From Gryganskiella cystojenkinii (taxonomy: Eukaryota > Mortierellomycota > Mortierellomycetes > Mortierellales > Mortierellaceae): 56,124 nucleotides of DNA. The notes under the pieces are model-generated. The model did no database searches. It was not told the origin of the DNA and saw only the letters and a program-made list of their open reading frames with translations. The stretch covers positions 1 through 56,124 of the forward strand of contig JAAAIG010000161.1 of the NCBI GenBank assembly GCA_015852425.1, given 5' to 3'. How positions within the stretch are numbered: the first letter of the stretch is position 1; every line of letters begins with the position of its first letter. Below, piece after piece: positions 32,501 to 42,240 of this stretch. The position numbers and the translations under genes are program-made.

Positions 32501-34126
32501 AACAAATGTGATCTTCTCCAAACATGCGTTTTTCAGCGCCCCTTCGCCTCCGTATTTGGCCTCCTCCTGGATCCATGTCTCCTTTTTTTGGTGATGAAGG
32601 CAATGATATTTTGGTGTCACATCACCGATGGGAAACATGCTATTTTTTTTTATGGTCCAATGACCCATCGCAAAATAGTACGTGTGTGTGTTTTTTTTAC
32701 GCCAGATCGAAGCATTCATCAACAAAGGCCATTCATCAACGAAAGGCGAAACTCTGCTATTATTCGAAAATCCGCCTACTTGAAGAGACAATGGACGCAA
32801 GAACCACACTCTTCGCCTTCGTGAGCTCACTTGTTCCACTCCACTCTCTCACACACACTCTCTCTCTTTCTCTCTCATACACACACACGCACACGCCCAG
32901 TCATTCTGACACTCCCGGCAGCACCTGAGAAGCAAGTTCGACAACACCATAGTCCAAATAGGAATATGAAATGGAATGCCAGGGAAAGGGAAAGGCAGGA
33001 GAGCGAGAGAAAAGAAACTATGTCACTTTGTGCAAATAAAAGAAGAATGAGGCATAGAACTCACCAAAAATAAGTCCTGACTCGATCCATTGTTGTGGGT
33101 AGTGGAGGATGATCCCCTAACTATACTCGCCTGTCCACTCCACAGCTGTTTTCGAACCCTTGTTTCACGAATTGATGAGGTGGTGGTTGCTGCTGTGGTG
33201 TCATCATGATCAACAATATCAATTGTCGACTCTTTTGGCTCTGATTGGTGCTGATGTTTTGTTGGGCCATGTCCATAGTTGATCTCTGGTGGTAACTGTT
33301 CATCCCACTTAGGTCCATTTTGATCCAGACTTTCCTCGTCTGTGGGTTGCCCCACCATCGCGGCCGTCGCCCCCTGTTCGTAAACTTGATGGATGACCTC
33401 ATTCGCGTTTGAATGTCGCTGACGTGAAGATCGAAATTGGCCTTGACCATGATGTAGTTGCGATGGATCAGGGGCGATGATAACGGTCTCCTTGTGAAAG
33501 TAATCCTGCCCATGCGAACTCTGCGGTTGTGATTGGTCATCACCTTCTCTGTCCTCAATCCAAACCGTTCGAGTGCGAAGATGCTGGTTTTGATGATGAC
33601 CCCGATTGATCCGTCCAAGACCTGACCGAAGTACCTGAAGGACCTTGCGCTTCTTGGATGGCGGATAGTGATATTCCTTGTAGTCGCTATCACCATCAGT
33701 TTCCCACTCATGATCATCTGCTCTTGTTTCTGTCATCCTGAGGCTTTCAGCTTTGTCCCTTGAGTGATAATCATGGCCCTGTTCGTCATGGTCAGAGTTA
33801 TGGGAAACAAAGTTGGTGTTGGCGAGGAAGGAGATGGACAAGGTCGGTTGATGCTCAAGCTGAAACGACGATGACTCTAGGTAGACGGTGAAAGCATAAG
33901 ATATAGACGAGGAGGAAGAGGACGAAGTAGAGGAAGAAGAGGAAGAAGAGGACGATGACGACGATGACGTAGTGGTGGTGAGCTTGAGAATTGAGGGCGA
34001 GGCTGTGGCAGGACTGACAGCTGTGACCTCAAAACCCATTAACTGCACGGACGGAAGGATGACAGAAAAGAGAAGTGCCCAGCAAGAGACCGTGGAGCAG
34101 ACATCGGAGAAGGGACGATCGAGCAT
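29594..34126 (-). CDS. Single-pass membrane RING-H2 E3 ubiquitin ligase (PA-TM-RING-like layout)
   Basis: Two exons, 34126-33065 and 32263-29594, join in phase across an 801-bp GT-AG intron, giving about 1243 residues. A signal-peptide-like hydrophobic stretch ([19 protein letters not shown]) opens the protein, followed by a Ser-rich run and a His/Gln-rich segment. A membrane segment lies at about 804-829 ([19 protein letters not shown]), preceded by a heptad-rich [20 protein letters not shown] coiled coil. Near the C-terminus (about 1188-1229) is a complete C3H2C3 RING-H2: [19 protein letters not shown], with IDPWL for E2 contact. The layout resembles PA-TM-RING ligases of endosomes or vacuoles, but a protease-associated domain is not obvious and the protein is much longer. 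Its head-to-head neighbour is the CorA-type transporter. The 5' exon is less certain than the RING exon. Confidence 0.8.
32840..32896. repeat. CT/CA microsatellite in the RING gene intron
   Basis: A run of ctctct/cacaca dinucleotide repeats lies inside the 801-bp intron (plus-strand view). It has no coding role. Confidence 0.7.
33905..33975. repeat. Trinucleotide tract encoding polyserine in RING gene exon 1
   Basis: GA-rich triplets on the plus strand (gaggaagaggac type) read as more than twenty nearly uninterrupted Ser codons (TCC/TCT/TCG) on the coding strand. Confidence 0.75.
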
Positions 34127-34776
34127 CTGCTCAGCAGAGGACAAAAGAGCTATTAAAGAATAAGAGAGTTGTAAGGTAGGGAAAAGAGCAAATGAAATTA
34201 AAGGTGATGAACGTGGGAGAGGGAGAGAGACGGGATACCGATGATGAGGAGAAGGAGAAGAAAGAGAAGAAAAGAAAACGAAACAGCAAAAAGGAACCAA
34301 CAAACAATAAAGGGACAACGGGAGTACAAAAAGTCATGCACGAAAGGCTTGCGCCCAACCTCGCAACCACAACGATCTCATCCACATAGACCCCTTTTCC
34401 CAACGCGCTTATTTTTTGAGAATAAGTTACGTCTTTTTCCGGTGCCCTGTCTCACCTTTGCTTTTGTCCGTCTCTCTGACAGCCCCCACGTTGTGTCTCT
34501 CTTGTTTAGTTGCTGAGAGAGAAATCAGAAATCTGTTTCTCTTTATCCTTCTTTCTTTCTGTCCACCACGCGAGAAAATGTGCACCCACACCTATTTCTG
34601 ATCAGATCTGATTGAGAGCCTGTTTCTTTCTTTCTTCCTCCCAAACCAAAGTTACCGACGGTCGAAGACTTTCTTTTATTCTTCATCCTCGTACTGTACT
34701 CGTCCTCCTACTTCTCCTTTTTCCTTACTCCGACCGTTCTTTCACTCACTCCCCTCTCAATCCCAGGATATTCATA
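34127..34776. promoter_or_regulatory. Bidirectional promoter region between the RING gene and the CorA-type transporter gene
   Basis: 650 bases separate two divergent start codons. The side next to the transporter is strongly pyrimidine-rich (34590-34770) and the side next to the RING gene is purine-rich on plus, so both leaders are CT-rich in their own sense. No defined operator can be named. Confidence 0.45.
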
Positions 34777-37398
34777 ATGAACCCCCATCCTCATGAGGAC
34801 GATCAGTCCGAGACGGACGCATTCGCCGATGATCAAAACTATGCCAATGCCACTGTCCCTAATGTCACCAATGCTTCCTCGACCACCGCCTCTTCCACCA
34901 TCACTCAACCAACAGACCAAGAACCCACCCGTCCTCTTCCATTCACATTCCAACCCACAGGCATTAGCCCAAGCACTAGCTCATCCTTTGCCAATTACCC
35001 CGGTCAACCAAGTGGTTACTCCCCCAGCATGCCTCCTCTATCCTCACTCCCTCACCACCTTAGCTTCGCCGCTGCCACGCCCTCTGCCAGTTTTCGGAGT
35101 AGTCACCATCAAGGTTACAGCGGAGGAGGTCATGGTCAATACGGATCTGCTCTAGGGCACCACCCTTTGCCGTCTCAACAACAGCTCTATCGTCACCATC
35201 ACCATCATCACCATCATCATGAGCAGGACCTCGCGGGTGTGGACGTGATGAAGATTGATTATGAAGGGTTGGACGCTTATGTTGAGGAAGCCCTGACGTC
35301 CGAGAACGGGTTTCAGCCCCAAGAGCAAGAAGTGGGTGTCATCGGTATCGTAGACGGGTCCATGAACCCACCAGAACTCTATCAGGATCTGAAAGATCAT
35401 GGCGCCAGCAGTTCGATCAGCGAAAGAGGCAGTGGATTGGAGAGAACGCATTCAACAGGATCAACGTCCATCTTTGGAGGAAGTGCTTTCCGGAGGCGGT
35501 CGGCCAGAAAGGCCAGTTTTTACAGCGAACGTGCCCCTCGGGTAAGATTGATTTTGTTTTTGTTATCACAGGCATGAAAAAACAGGAGAGGAACAGTTTG
35601 GGGAAAAGGATCATGTTCTAATTACCCGTAACACGTTCAACATATCTCCAAACAAAAATAGCCCCCTTTGGTCGAGCAATTGAGATACACGTTCTACACA
35701 CGGACAACAGGTTTAATCCAAGCACCGTCATTGCCCTCGATCGTAACGCAGGCGGCTATGAAGGGAGTAGCCCTCTCGGAAGGACCGTTGATGTTTTCAG
35801 ATCTACTCAAGGATGGATGCTTCTGGATCGATATCCTGGATCCTAGCGACATTGACATGCAAATGTTGTCCAAGGTAAGCTATCCCACCTGTGGCCCACA
35901 TTTTTGATTCTTGTAGACTGTTTACTAACCGATCCATCGTTCAACTCGTTGGAAAACAATTAGTACTTTCATGTTCATCCCTTGACGATCGAGGATATTT
36001 CAACAGAGGAAGTCCGGGAAAAGTACGAGGTGTTCAAGAACTACTATTTTGTATGTTTCCGGACTTTTGATCAGGATTACAACTCGGGCAACTATCTTCA
36101 ACCTGCAAGCATGTATAGTGTCGTCCTCCGAGATGGCATCATTACCGTAAGGGGGAAAAAAGAAAACATGGGACACATCAGAGGAGTTCTTCGGATAAAT
36201 GCCTCATTGATATGAGCTGATTTTCTGAAAATATCTCTTTCCTTCTATAGTTCCACTTCCGACCAACGGATCACCATATGAAAGTGCTCCGTCGACTGGA
36301 GCAATTCCACTCTCATATCACCTTGACACCGGACTGGATCAACTATGCGCTTCTGGACGATATCACAGACAGTTTTGCGTCCCCGATCCAGACAATCGAA
36401 TACGAGGTCGATTCCATTGACGAGTTGGTTCTGCTGTTGAGAGAGAACGAGACCTCGGACATGTTGCGGAGAATCGGATCTTGTCGAAAGAATGTGATGG
36501 CGATCTCGAGATTGTTGATGAACAAGGCTGATGTTATTCGTGGGTTGATGAAGCGGTTTGATGAACGGTTCATGGTTGCCTCCGCATCCGCGGCCGCAGC
36601 TGGAGGACCTGGGTTCAACAACAGGGATCACCATTACCCTCTTCACCCTTCGAATGTACCTGGGACGGCGACACCCATCCCAGCAGTAGCGCAAGTACAG
36701 CAAGCGGTACCACCGGAAGCTTTCCCTGCAGCAGCGGACCCCACTAGTTCACCCTTGCAGACGTCAGGTTCTACCCAGTCGCGAGAGTCAGCTTCAGCAA
36801 CAGCAGGAATAACAGCGCAGGCTCAGGCACAGGCGCAGATGGCACCTCCACCACCACCTGCATCTGCAGCACCGTCCATCTTTCAGTACCAACAACCTCA
36901 ACCGTACAGAGAAGGTGAAATCCTGCTCTACCTCGGTGATATCCTGGATCATGTCCTGACGATGCTCCAGTCGCTCAACAGTTATGAGAAGATTCTGTCG
37001 AGATCACATTCTAATTACTTGGCTCAGATCTCACTCGAGATCAATCAGCTGTCGAACAAGACAAACGAGGTTGTGGGCACTTTGACGTTCTTTGCGTCGC
37101 TGATTGTACCCATGACCTTTGTTGCTGGTCTTTGGGGGTAAGGTTTTTGCGGAGTATTTTTTTTCACCTGCACTATGTAGGACTGACATGAAATGACGCA
37201 GAAATCGTGTCCAAACATACTTATATACCATACCGTGTTTCTTCTTCACTTTCCATTTTTGATAGTATGAACGTCCATGTTCCCGGTCAGCCTGGTAATC
37301 AGGGCGAACCCTTGAACTGGTTTTACGGTCTTTGTGGCTTCATGGCACTCTACTGTGTTGTTGCTATCATTTTTGGAAAGCGCTACGGTCTGATTTGA
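34777..37398 (+). CDS. CorA-family magnesium transporter (fungal Alr/Mnr2 type)
   Basis: Five exons, 34777-35541, 35662-35874, 35964-36146, 36251-37137 and 37266-37398, all in phase, give 726 residues. The N-terminal 220 residues are low-complexity cytosolic sequence with a nine-His run. The CorA soluble domain follows (FWIDILDPSDIDMQMLS, YFHVHPLTIEDI, NYYFVCFRTFD, DWINYALLDDITDSF). The long helix is interrupted by an Ala/Pro/Gln-rich insert (about 505-600). TM1 (LTFFASLIVPMTFVAGLWG) ends in the invariant GMN signature, split by the last intron (GG|T ATG AAC), and TM2 is FYGLCGFMALYCVVAIIFG. Members form pentameric Mg2+ channels; Alr1 sits in the plasma membrane and Mnr2 in the vacuole, and the two cannot be told apart here. 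The ATG at 34777 is the first good start after the CT-rich leader. Confidence 0.93.
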
Positions 37399-37598
37399 CT
37401 TTTTCACCCCTGTCGACCAACCCGCTCTCGATATACCGCTTAATTATAAAAACTTGTTTTTTCTGCATCATCTTCATTACAATCATATTCCTGCGTCAGC
37501 ATGCTGTGTCTGTTTATTACAATCTTTTAGAGCTGTTTGCTTGATGGGTAGTGGCTCACTTCTTTGTGATCTGTTCGGCGCTGTTTTTGTTTTGTTTT

Positions 37599-38266
37599 TT
37601 ACTCCATGGTGACATCCTCATCGTCGTAGGTTTCGTCCTGGCCTTGGTTGATGAGAGAGTTGGCCTCGTGGAGCAAGATTGTGTCCCGATCCGAGTTGAT
37701 TTCCTGAAGCCAAAAGAATTTCTTTTCTGACGAGGACTTGAACTGGAGCATGACCACACGACCAGTCGTACATTGGGGTACAGCGATCACCTCTGCGTCG
37801 CCAGGGAACAAAATTAGGTCCTATAATATAATTAATCGACACATAACATGAAAAGCGTCAGGTCAATACCAAGTGCGCTCCTAGACATTTTTTTTTGTTG
37901 TTGGTCATGGTTTCCCCCGCCTGCATTTCCTGTTCAAGTAAGCTCTAGCTAAAGGGAAAAAAAGGGAGGGTAATACCTCTTCGACCTCCTTGGTGGTTCT
38001 GTTCTTCCAGTAGAAATGCATCAATCCATCCTCTTCATCCATGTAAACCAATCTATATTTTTTTTTTGTTTCAATCATGAAAAGAGAGGGATGGTGGTGA
38101 TGAGTTGACTGGTTCGAATATATCCCTCAAACTTGTAGACTCTTTGCAGCTATTAACCAGGGGTTTACCCTTTTGTGGGGTCTGGCTTCACTGTGTTGGT
38201 AGCACCGTCTCTGAAGCATCTTCCAGCCTTAAACTCGAGGAGATGGTTTGTCATTGCTGTTGCCAT
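37599..38266 (-). CDS. RPN13: 26S proteasome ubiquitin receptor Rpn13/ADRM1 (Pru domain only)
   Basis: Three exons, 38266-38169, 38052-37977 and 37820-37599, are in phase and give 131 residues. Nearly the whole protein is a Pru (pleckstrin-like receptor for ubiquitin) domain: HLLEFKAGRC, GLVYMDEEDGLMHFYWKNRT, EEDLILFPGDAEVIAVPQC, GRVVMLQFKSSSEKKFFWLQ. It docks on Rpn2 in the proteasome lid-base region and binds ubiquitin chains. The acidic tail (DETYDDEDVTME) ends the protein, so the C-terminal DEUBAD domain that binds UCH37 in animals is absent, as in budding yeast Rpn13 (about 156 residues). The 3' ends of this gene and the CorA-type gene converge with a 200-base gap. Confidence 0.92.
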
Positions 38267-38795
38267 TGTATAGTGATTATGTGTCTGTGATGCAGGGTTT
38301 ATCTTGATTTCCTGTGATGGTCCTGACTTGGAGTCCTGGTGTTGATTGACTTCGAAATGGTAAATGTGAATGAATGGAAAAGAATGCAGAAAAGAAAAGA
38401 AGGCATATCCTACGAATTCCCCAGAAAAGCACAGTCTCAGTCCGTGGTCACTGTCCACGCGTCTCAAGTCTGCGCGCTGCGTCATCAGTAAAAAAATTAG
38501 TGGCGTTCGTAGTTTTTCTTCTACTTTTTTTCTCTTTCTAGACATGATCATTTTGAAGGGAGGGAGGGTATATTTTTATTTACAATTCAACAAGGAGCAT
38601 ATCATGTTGTGGAAAGATTCATAGAAACTATTCTCCTAATATTGCAACGAGAACAGAAACACTCCGAACCCAAGGGGTATAATTGATATGTCCAAGGTTT
38701 TTTTGACTGACAAGAAAAAAAACAGGGCAAAATTGAACAAGGACGGGTGATAGCGCTCAAAAGGTGATCGGTAGAGGTAAACCAAGTCAACTCTT
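38267..38795. other. Intergenic region between RPN13 and the deacetylase-fold gene
   Basis: About 530 bases hold the RPN13 promoter (minus strand) and the 3' region of the upstream deacetylase-fold gene. No coding sequence was recognised. Confidence 0.45.
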
Positions 38796-41076
38796 TTAGA
38801 AAGCCAAGATAGCAGCCAAGGCAACACCAAAGATGGCTGTTGAGACCGAGGCGACAGACAAGGTCGAGGCAGCCCCGGTCTTCACCTCACCGACCTTGGC
38901 GGGCATCTTTCCAGGAACAGCCTTTCCGTTCTGGACGGCAACGGGGGACTGACCATGAATATACTTGGCGCTACCGAACGAGAACTCATCTTTTTCAAAT
39001 CCATCGTTGGTCAGGGCCGACTTCTTGTACGGTGTGTTATCGTTGTTGCAACCGTCCAAACGAACCATATCGTAACCATTACGGATAACGGCAGTGATGA
39101 TGTCGGGCAAGGCAGCGGCAGCACCCGAGTTGGGGATATCGTATCCAACAACGACATAGGATCCCTTACGACCGAAAGCGTCGGCTTGCTTCACAAATGT
39201 GGTATCGTAAATGGAAGCGATCTGGGGAGCTTGATCACGTGTGTTGAACTTGTAATCTTGTTGATCCAGGTTGAACCCAACGAGGGTATAACCCATATCG
39301 CGGATCGTGGGCTCTAACTTGGCATCCTTCAAGCCAGCATCATGAAGACGGACGTACTTGGGGTACTTGCCAATAAGATCAAAGATCTTGGTCGCCTGCT
39401 TGGCAATATCGGCACGGAGTTGAGCATCCGTCATGGTCTTGGAAGAGTCGTTGGGAATGCGATAGGTCATACCGATCAAGTGACCGTCGGTGTAGGCACG
39501 ACGGGTCACGCCAGCGTATTGCATGTACTCGAGCCAGGTCGCATTCGCAAAGAAGGTCACACGGGCCTTGGCCTCCTTTAAGATCTCGAGCATCTGAGTT
39601 GTGGCCTCACTGGGTCCCTCAGACTGTTATTGCCAGCAAGAGCGAGAAATAAAATGAGTAAAAAAAAGGTTGACCTCCCCACCCCCCCTCCAGAAAAAAA
39701 AAGAATCAGAACATGAAAACTTACAAAGGTTAAGGCAATCTGTCCGGGAGTGTTGCACTTGGTCAAGAACTCGCCCATGTGTTGAACAGGGACAATGGGT
39801 GCGGGCTTGGAACCAGCGGGAGCTGGCGGGGAAGCGGCAATGGGCTTGGTACCGGCCGCGGCCTTACCTCCAACATCGGCAGCAGGGGCTTTACCATCCT
39901 TAGGTGCCTTACCATCCTTGGGTGCGTTACCAGCCTTGGGTGCGTTACCATCCTTGGGCGCCTTACCATCCTTAGGAGCCTTTCCTCCATCCTTGGGAGC
40001 TTTACCGCCATCATCTTTGCCCTCCTTAGGGACCTTGCCATCCTTCTTATCACCCTCGTTGCCTTCCTTATCCTTGCCACCTTTCTTGGCGGGTTTCCCA
40101 TCTTGCTCATCTGCACCCTTGCCGTTGTGCTTTTTCTTATAGTCGTCCGCAAGTTCATCTGCAGGGTCGACATCGTACTTGTCGTGCTCCTCTTCCTCGT
40201 GGTCCCTGTGTTTCTTGTGCTTGGCTTCGCTCTTGTGCTTGTGTCCATGAGCGATGCCAATCTCGTCCGCGGCCGCGAGGATTTTCTGCTTTTGCGATGG
40301 TTGTTCATACTCTTGAATCTCGCGCTTTTGGACCTTCTTTTGAACCTTTTTAACAGCCTTCTTCTTGGTCACCTTGTTCTGTTGTTTCTTCTTCTGTTGT
40401 TGTTGTTGTTTCTTCTTTTGTTGCAACTGGTGATGATGGCCATGAGCTCGAAGCTGCCAGAGCTCGGGCTCGAGTCCTGCGTAGGCTCGCAGTTCCTCAT
40501 CGATGGTCGCTTCTACAAGAGCACGACCAGAAGCGCCATTGGGTTGTTTACGGCTCTGGAGCTGGAATTTTTTGTTGTTCTTTTGTTTACCGGCAGCCGA
40601 CTTTTTGTTATTTTTCTTGGCGGCAGTCTTCTTCTTGGTGTTAGCCTTGGCCTCAGTCTTTTTAGTGTCTCTGCTGATCTCTTGATAGAGCTTCTCGAGA
40701 TGGTTGTGACCGTGGGCACGAAGTTGCCATGGCTCTACGTCAGCGTTCTGTTTCTTGATATCTTTGGGTGCGACTGTAAAGTTGGGAGGAAAGGGTAGGA
40801 AAGAAGGGGGGGAAAACGCGAGATAGGTGAGTCTTTGAGGATGAAGGAACGGGAACAGGTGTTTGTGAAAAGAGAAGAAGTATTGCTAGAGGGGTTACTC
40901 ACCCGCATTGGTGAGGATGATCAACGGTAACGCTATATGACAAGGGGGGTAGTATGTTAGAATTATGACCGACAACAGAGTGATTATAAATGTCGCGTAA
41001 GCAATACGGAGTTGATGATATTTCAAGCCTTACCAAGCACCGAGAGGAACAATGGAAGTCGCTGAGCGCAACGCAT
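38796..41076 (-). CDS. Secreted GPI-type protein with an inactive polysaccharide deacetylase (CE4/NodB) domain
   Basis: Four exons, 41076-41034, 40932-40903, 40773-39725 and 39623-38796, give 649 residues. The first two tiny exons build the signal peptide (MRCAQRLPLFLSVLALPLII). Then come two copies of a WQLRAHGHxH motif, a Lys/Gln-rich zone, a Lys/Asp/His-rich zone and about eight KAPKDG-type repeats. The CE4 domain begins at about 365: PGQIALTF, EILKEAKARVTFFANATWL, DGHLIGMTYRIP, YVRLHDAG, LVGFNLDQQDY. Active family members have TFDDGP, HTxxHP, RPPYG. Here these read TFSEGP, MTYRIP and RLHDA, so the catalytic Asp, metal Asp and both metal His are missing. A hydrophobic C-terminus (VSTAIFGVALAAILAF) fits a GPI anchor. 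It is probably a wall protein that binds chitin or chitosan, or plays a structural part; enzymatic deacetylation is unlikely. Confidence 0.85.
39875..40020 (-). repeat. 18-bp-type coding repeats (KAPKDG) in the deacetylase-fold gene
   Basis: Roughly eight head-to-tail units encode (K/N)APKDG and variants in the linker before the CE4 domain. The plus-strand view shows accttgggtgcgtt-like phrases repeated at 18-base spacing. Confidence 0.75.
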
Positions 41077-42240
41077 TGTAGATGGGTGGTGTTAGGGTAT
41101 GGCAAAAAAAATGAGGGTTCTTTGTTGGTCCTACTAGGCTGAAAGAGAAGATGAGGTGTGATAAGGGGAGAGGGGAGAAAAGGATCAAATGGATGGAAAG
41201 AGAAGAGAGAGAAAGAGGGAGAAAGAAAAAGAAAAAGTTGCTTGCAGGCACAAGGGTATAGAGCTGAAGCATATAAGAGGTCATGAAAAAACAGGGACGC
41301 GTTTGAATGTGGTGTATAGGGAATATTTACTTCCAATCTCCACTTGTATCTTCAATTGGACCGACATTGGGTGGAAGACAACGCGCCAATGATAACTACC
41401 CCCTTTAAAGACGTGGGGTGCAAGATTTTGAGGTATTTCGTAGGGTTTCAAAAATGGGTAGGTTTACGTTGTTGTTTGTTGTCTTGATCATGTACTCTGT
41501 GCGGAAGTGCGGGTTCCTCATTGCGAGAACTTGCAAGAGTCGTTTTGTCGACAGGTTCCAAGTCGACTTTTGGGTTGAGCATAACAATTGGACAATACCG
41601 GATTGACCTCCCTTGGGTAGCCCCCAAAAACAGCTTCCTTCTTGTCGTTCGGTCTGCCCCCTGGCTTTTGAGGTGTGTGCGTTCAAAATGAAGGAGAAGA
41701 GCAATATTGTCGACAATAAAAGCAGGGTCTGTGCCTTGTATTCACCAACAGCCAACACACCTTCGGTTTCTGTGCCCAAAGCGAAGTGAAAAAAAAATGC
41801 CCACGACATCAACACCTTCGCTCTCTCCTTCTCAGTCTCCAGTGCGGGGTCTTGCCAAATAAAGTTTGGGTGCTAGTCGGCTGCTTTCAACATAGTGCGA
41901 AGTAAGTCGTTTCTTGATGATGAGGACAGTCTTGGAATTAGAAATGACCTGGAGAGCATGAAACGTAAAGAGTGGTTGATCACACAGAAAATAATAAAAA
42001 ATAATTTCTTTCAAAGAAAAAAAGAGATCACAAAAAATCCCTCTCTTCATTAACCCCTCCTCTCGTCCACTTTCTCATTCTCTCCTCTCCCTCCCTCTGT
42101 CTCGTGATCCTCCATTCCCATCCCCTCCTCCTCCTCCTCCTTTGTCACCAAGAACCCTTGGTTCTTGCTCCCATCGACGTGCATTCCATCTCAAGAGCAC
42201 GTTTTATTTTTTATTTACATCTCTGGATTCCCCAACACGG
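41077..42240. promoter_or_regulatory. Divergent intergenic region between the deacetylase-fold gene and the Pumilio gene
   Basis: 1164 bases separate two divergent starts. The last 200 bases before the Pumilio ATG are almost pure pyrimidine in places (42050-42145), typical of leaders in this window. No convincing gene is present. Confidence 0.45.

Noticed and set aside
39763..40798. Long open frames on both strands opposite the deacetylase-fold gene (up to 339 codons)
   Set aside because: They are antisense or frame shadows of the Lys-rich and KAPKDG-repeat coding region and consist of repetitive Leu/Gly/Arg runs.
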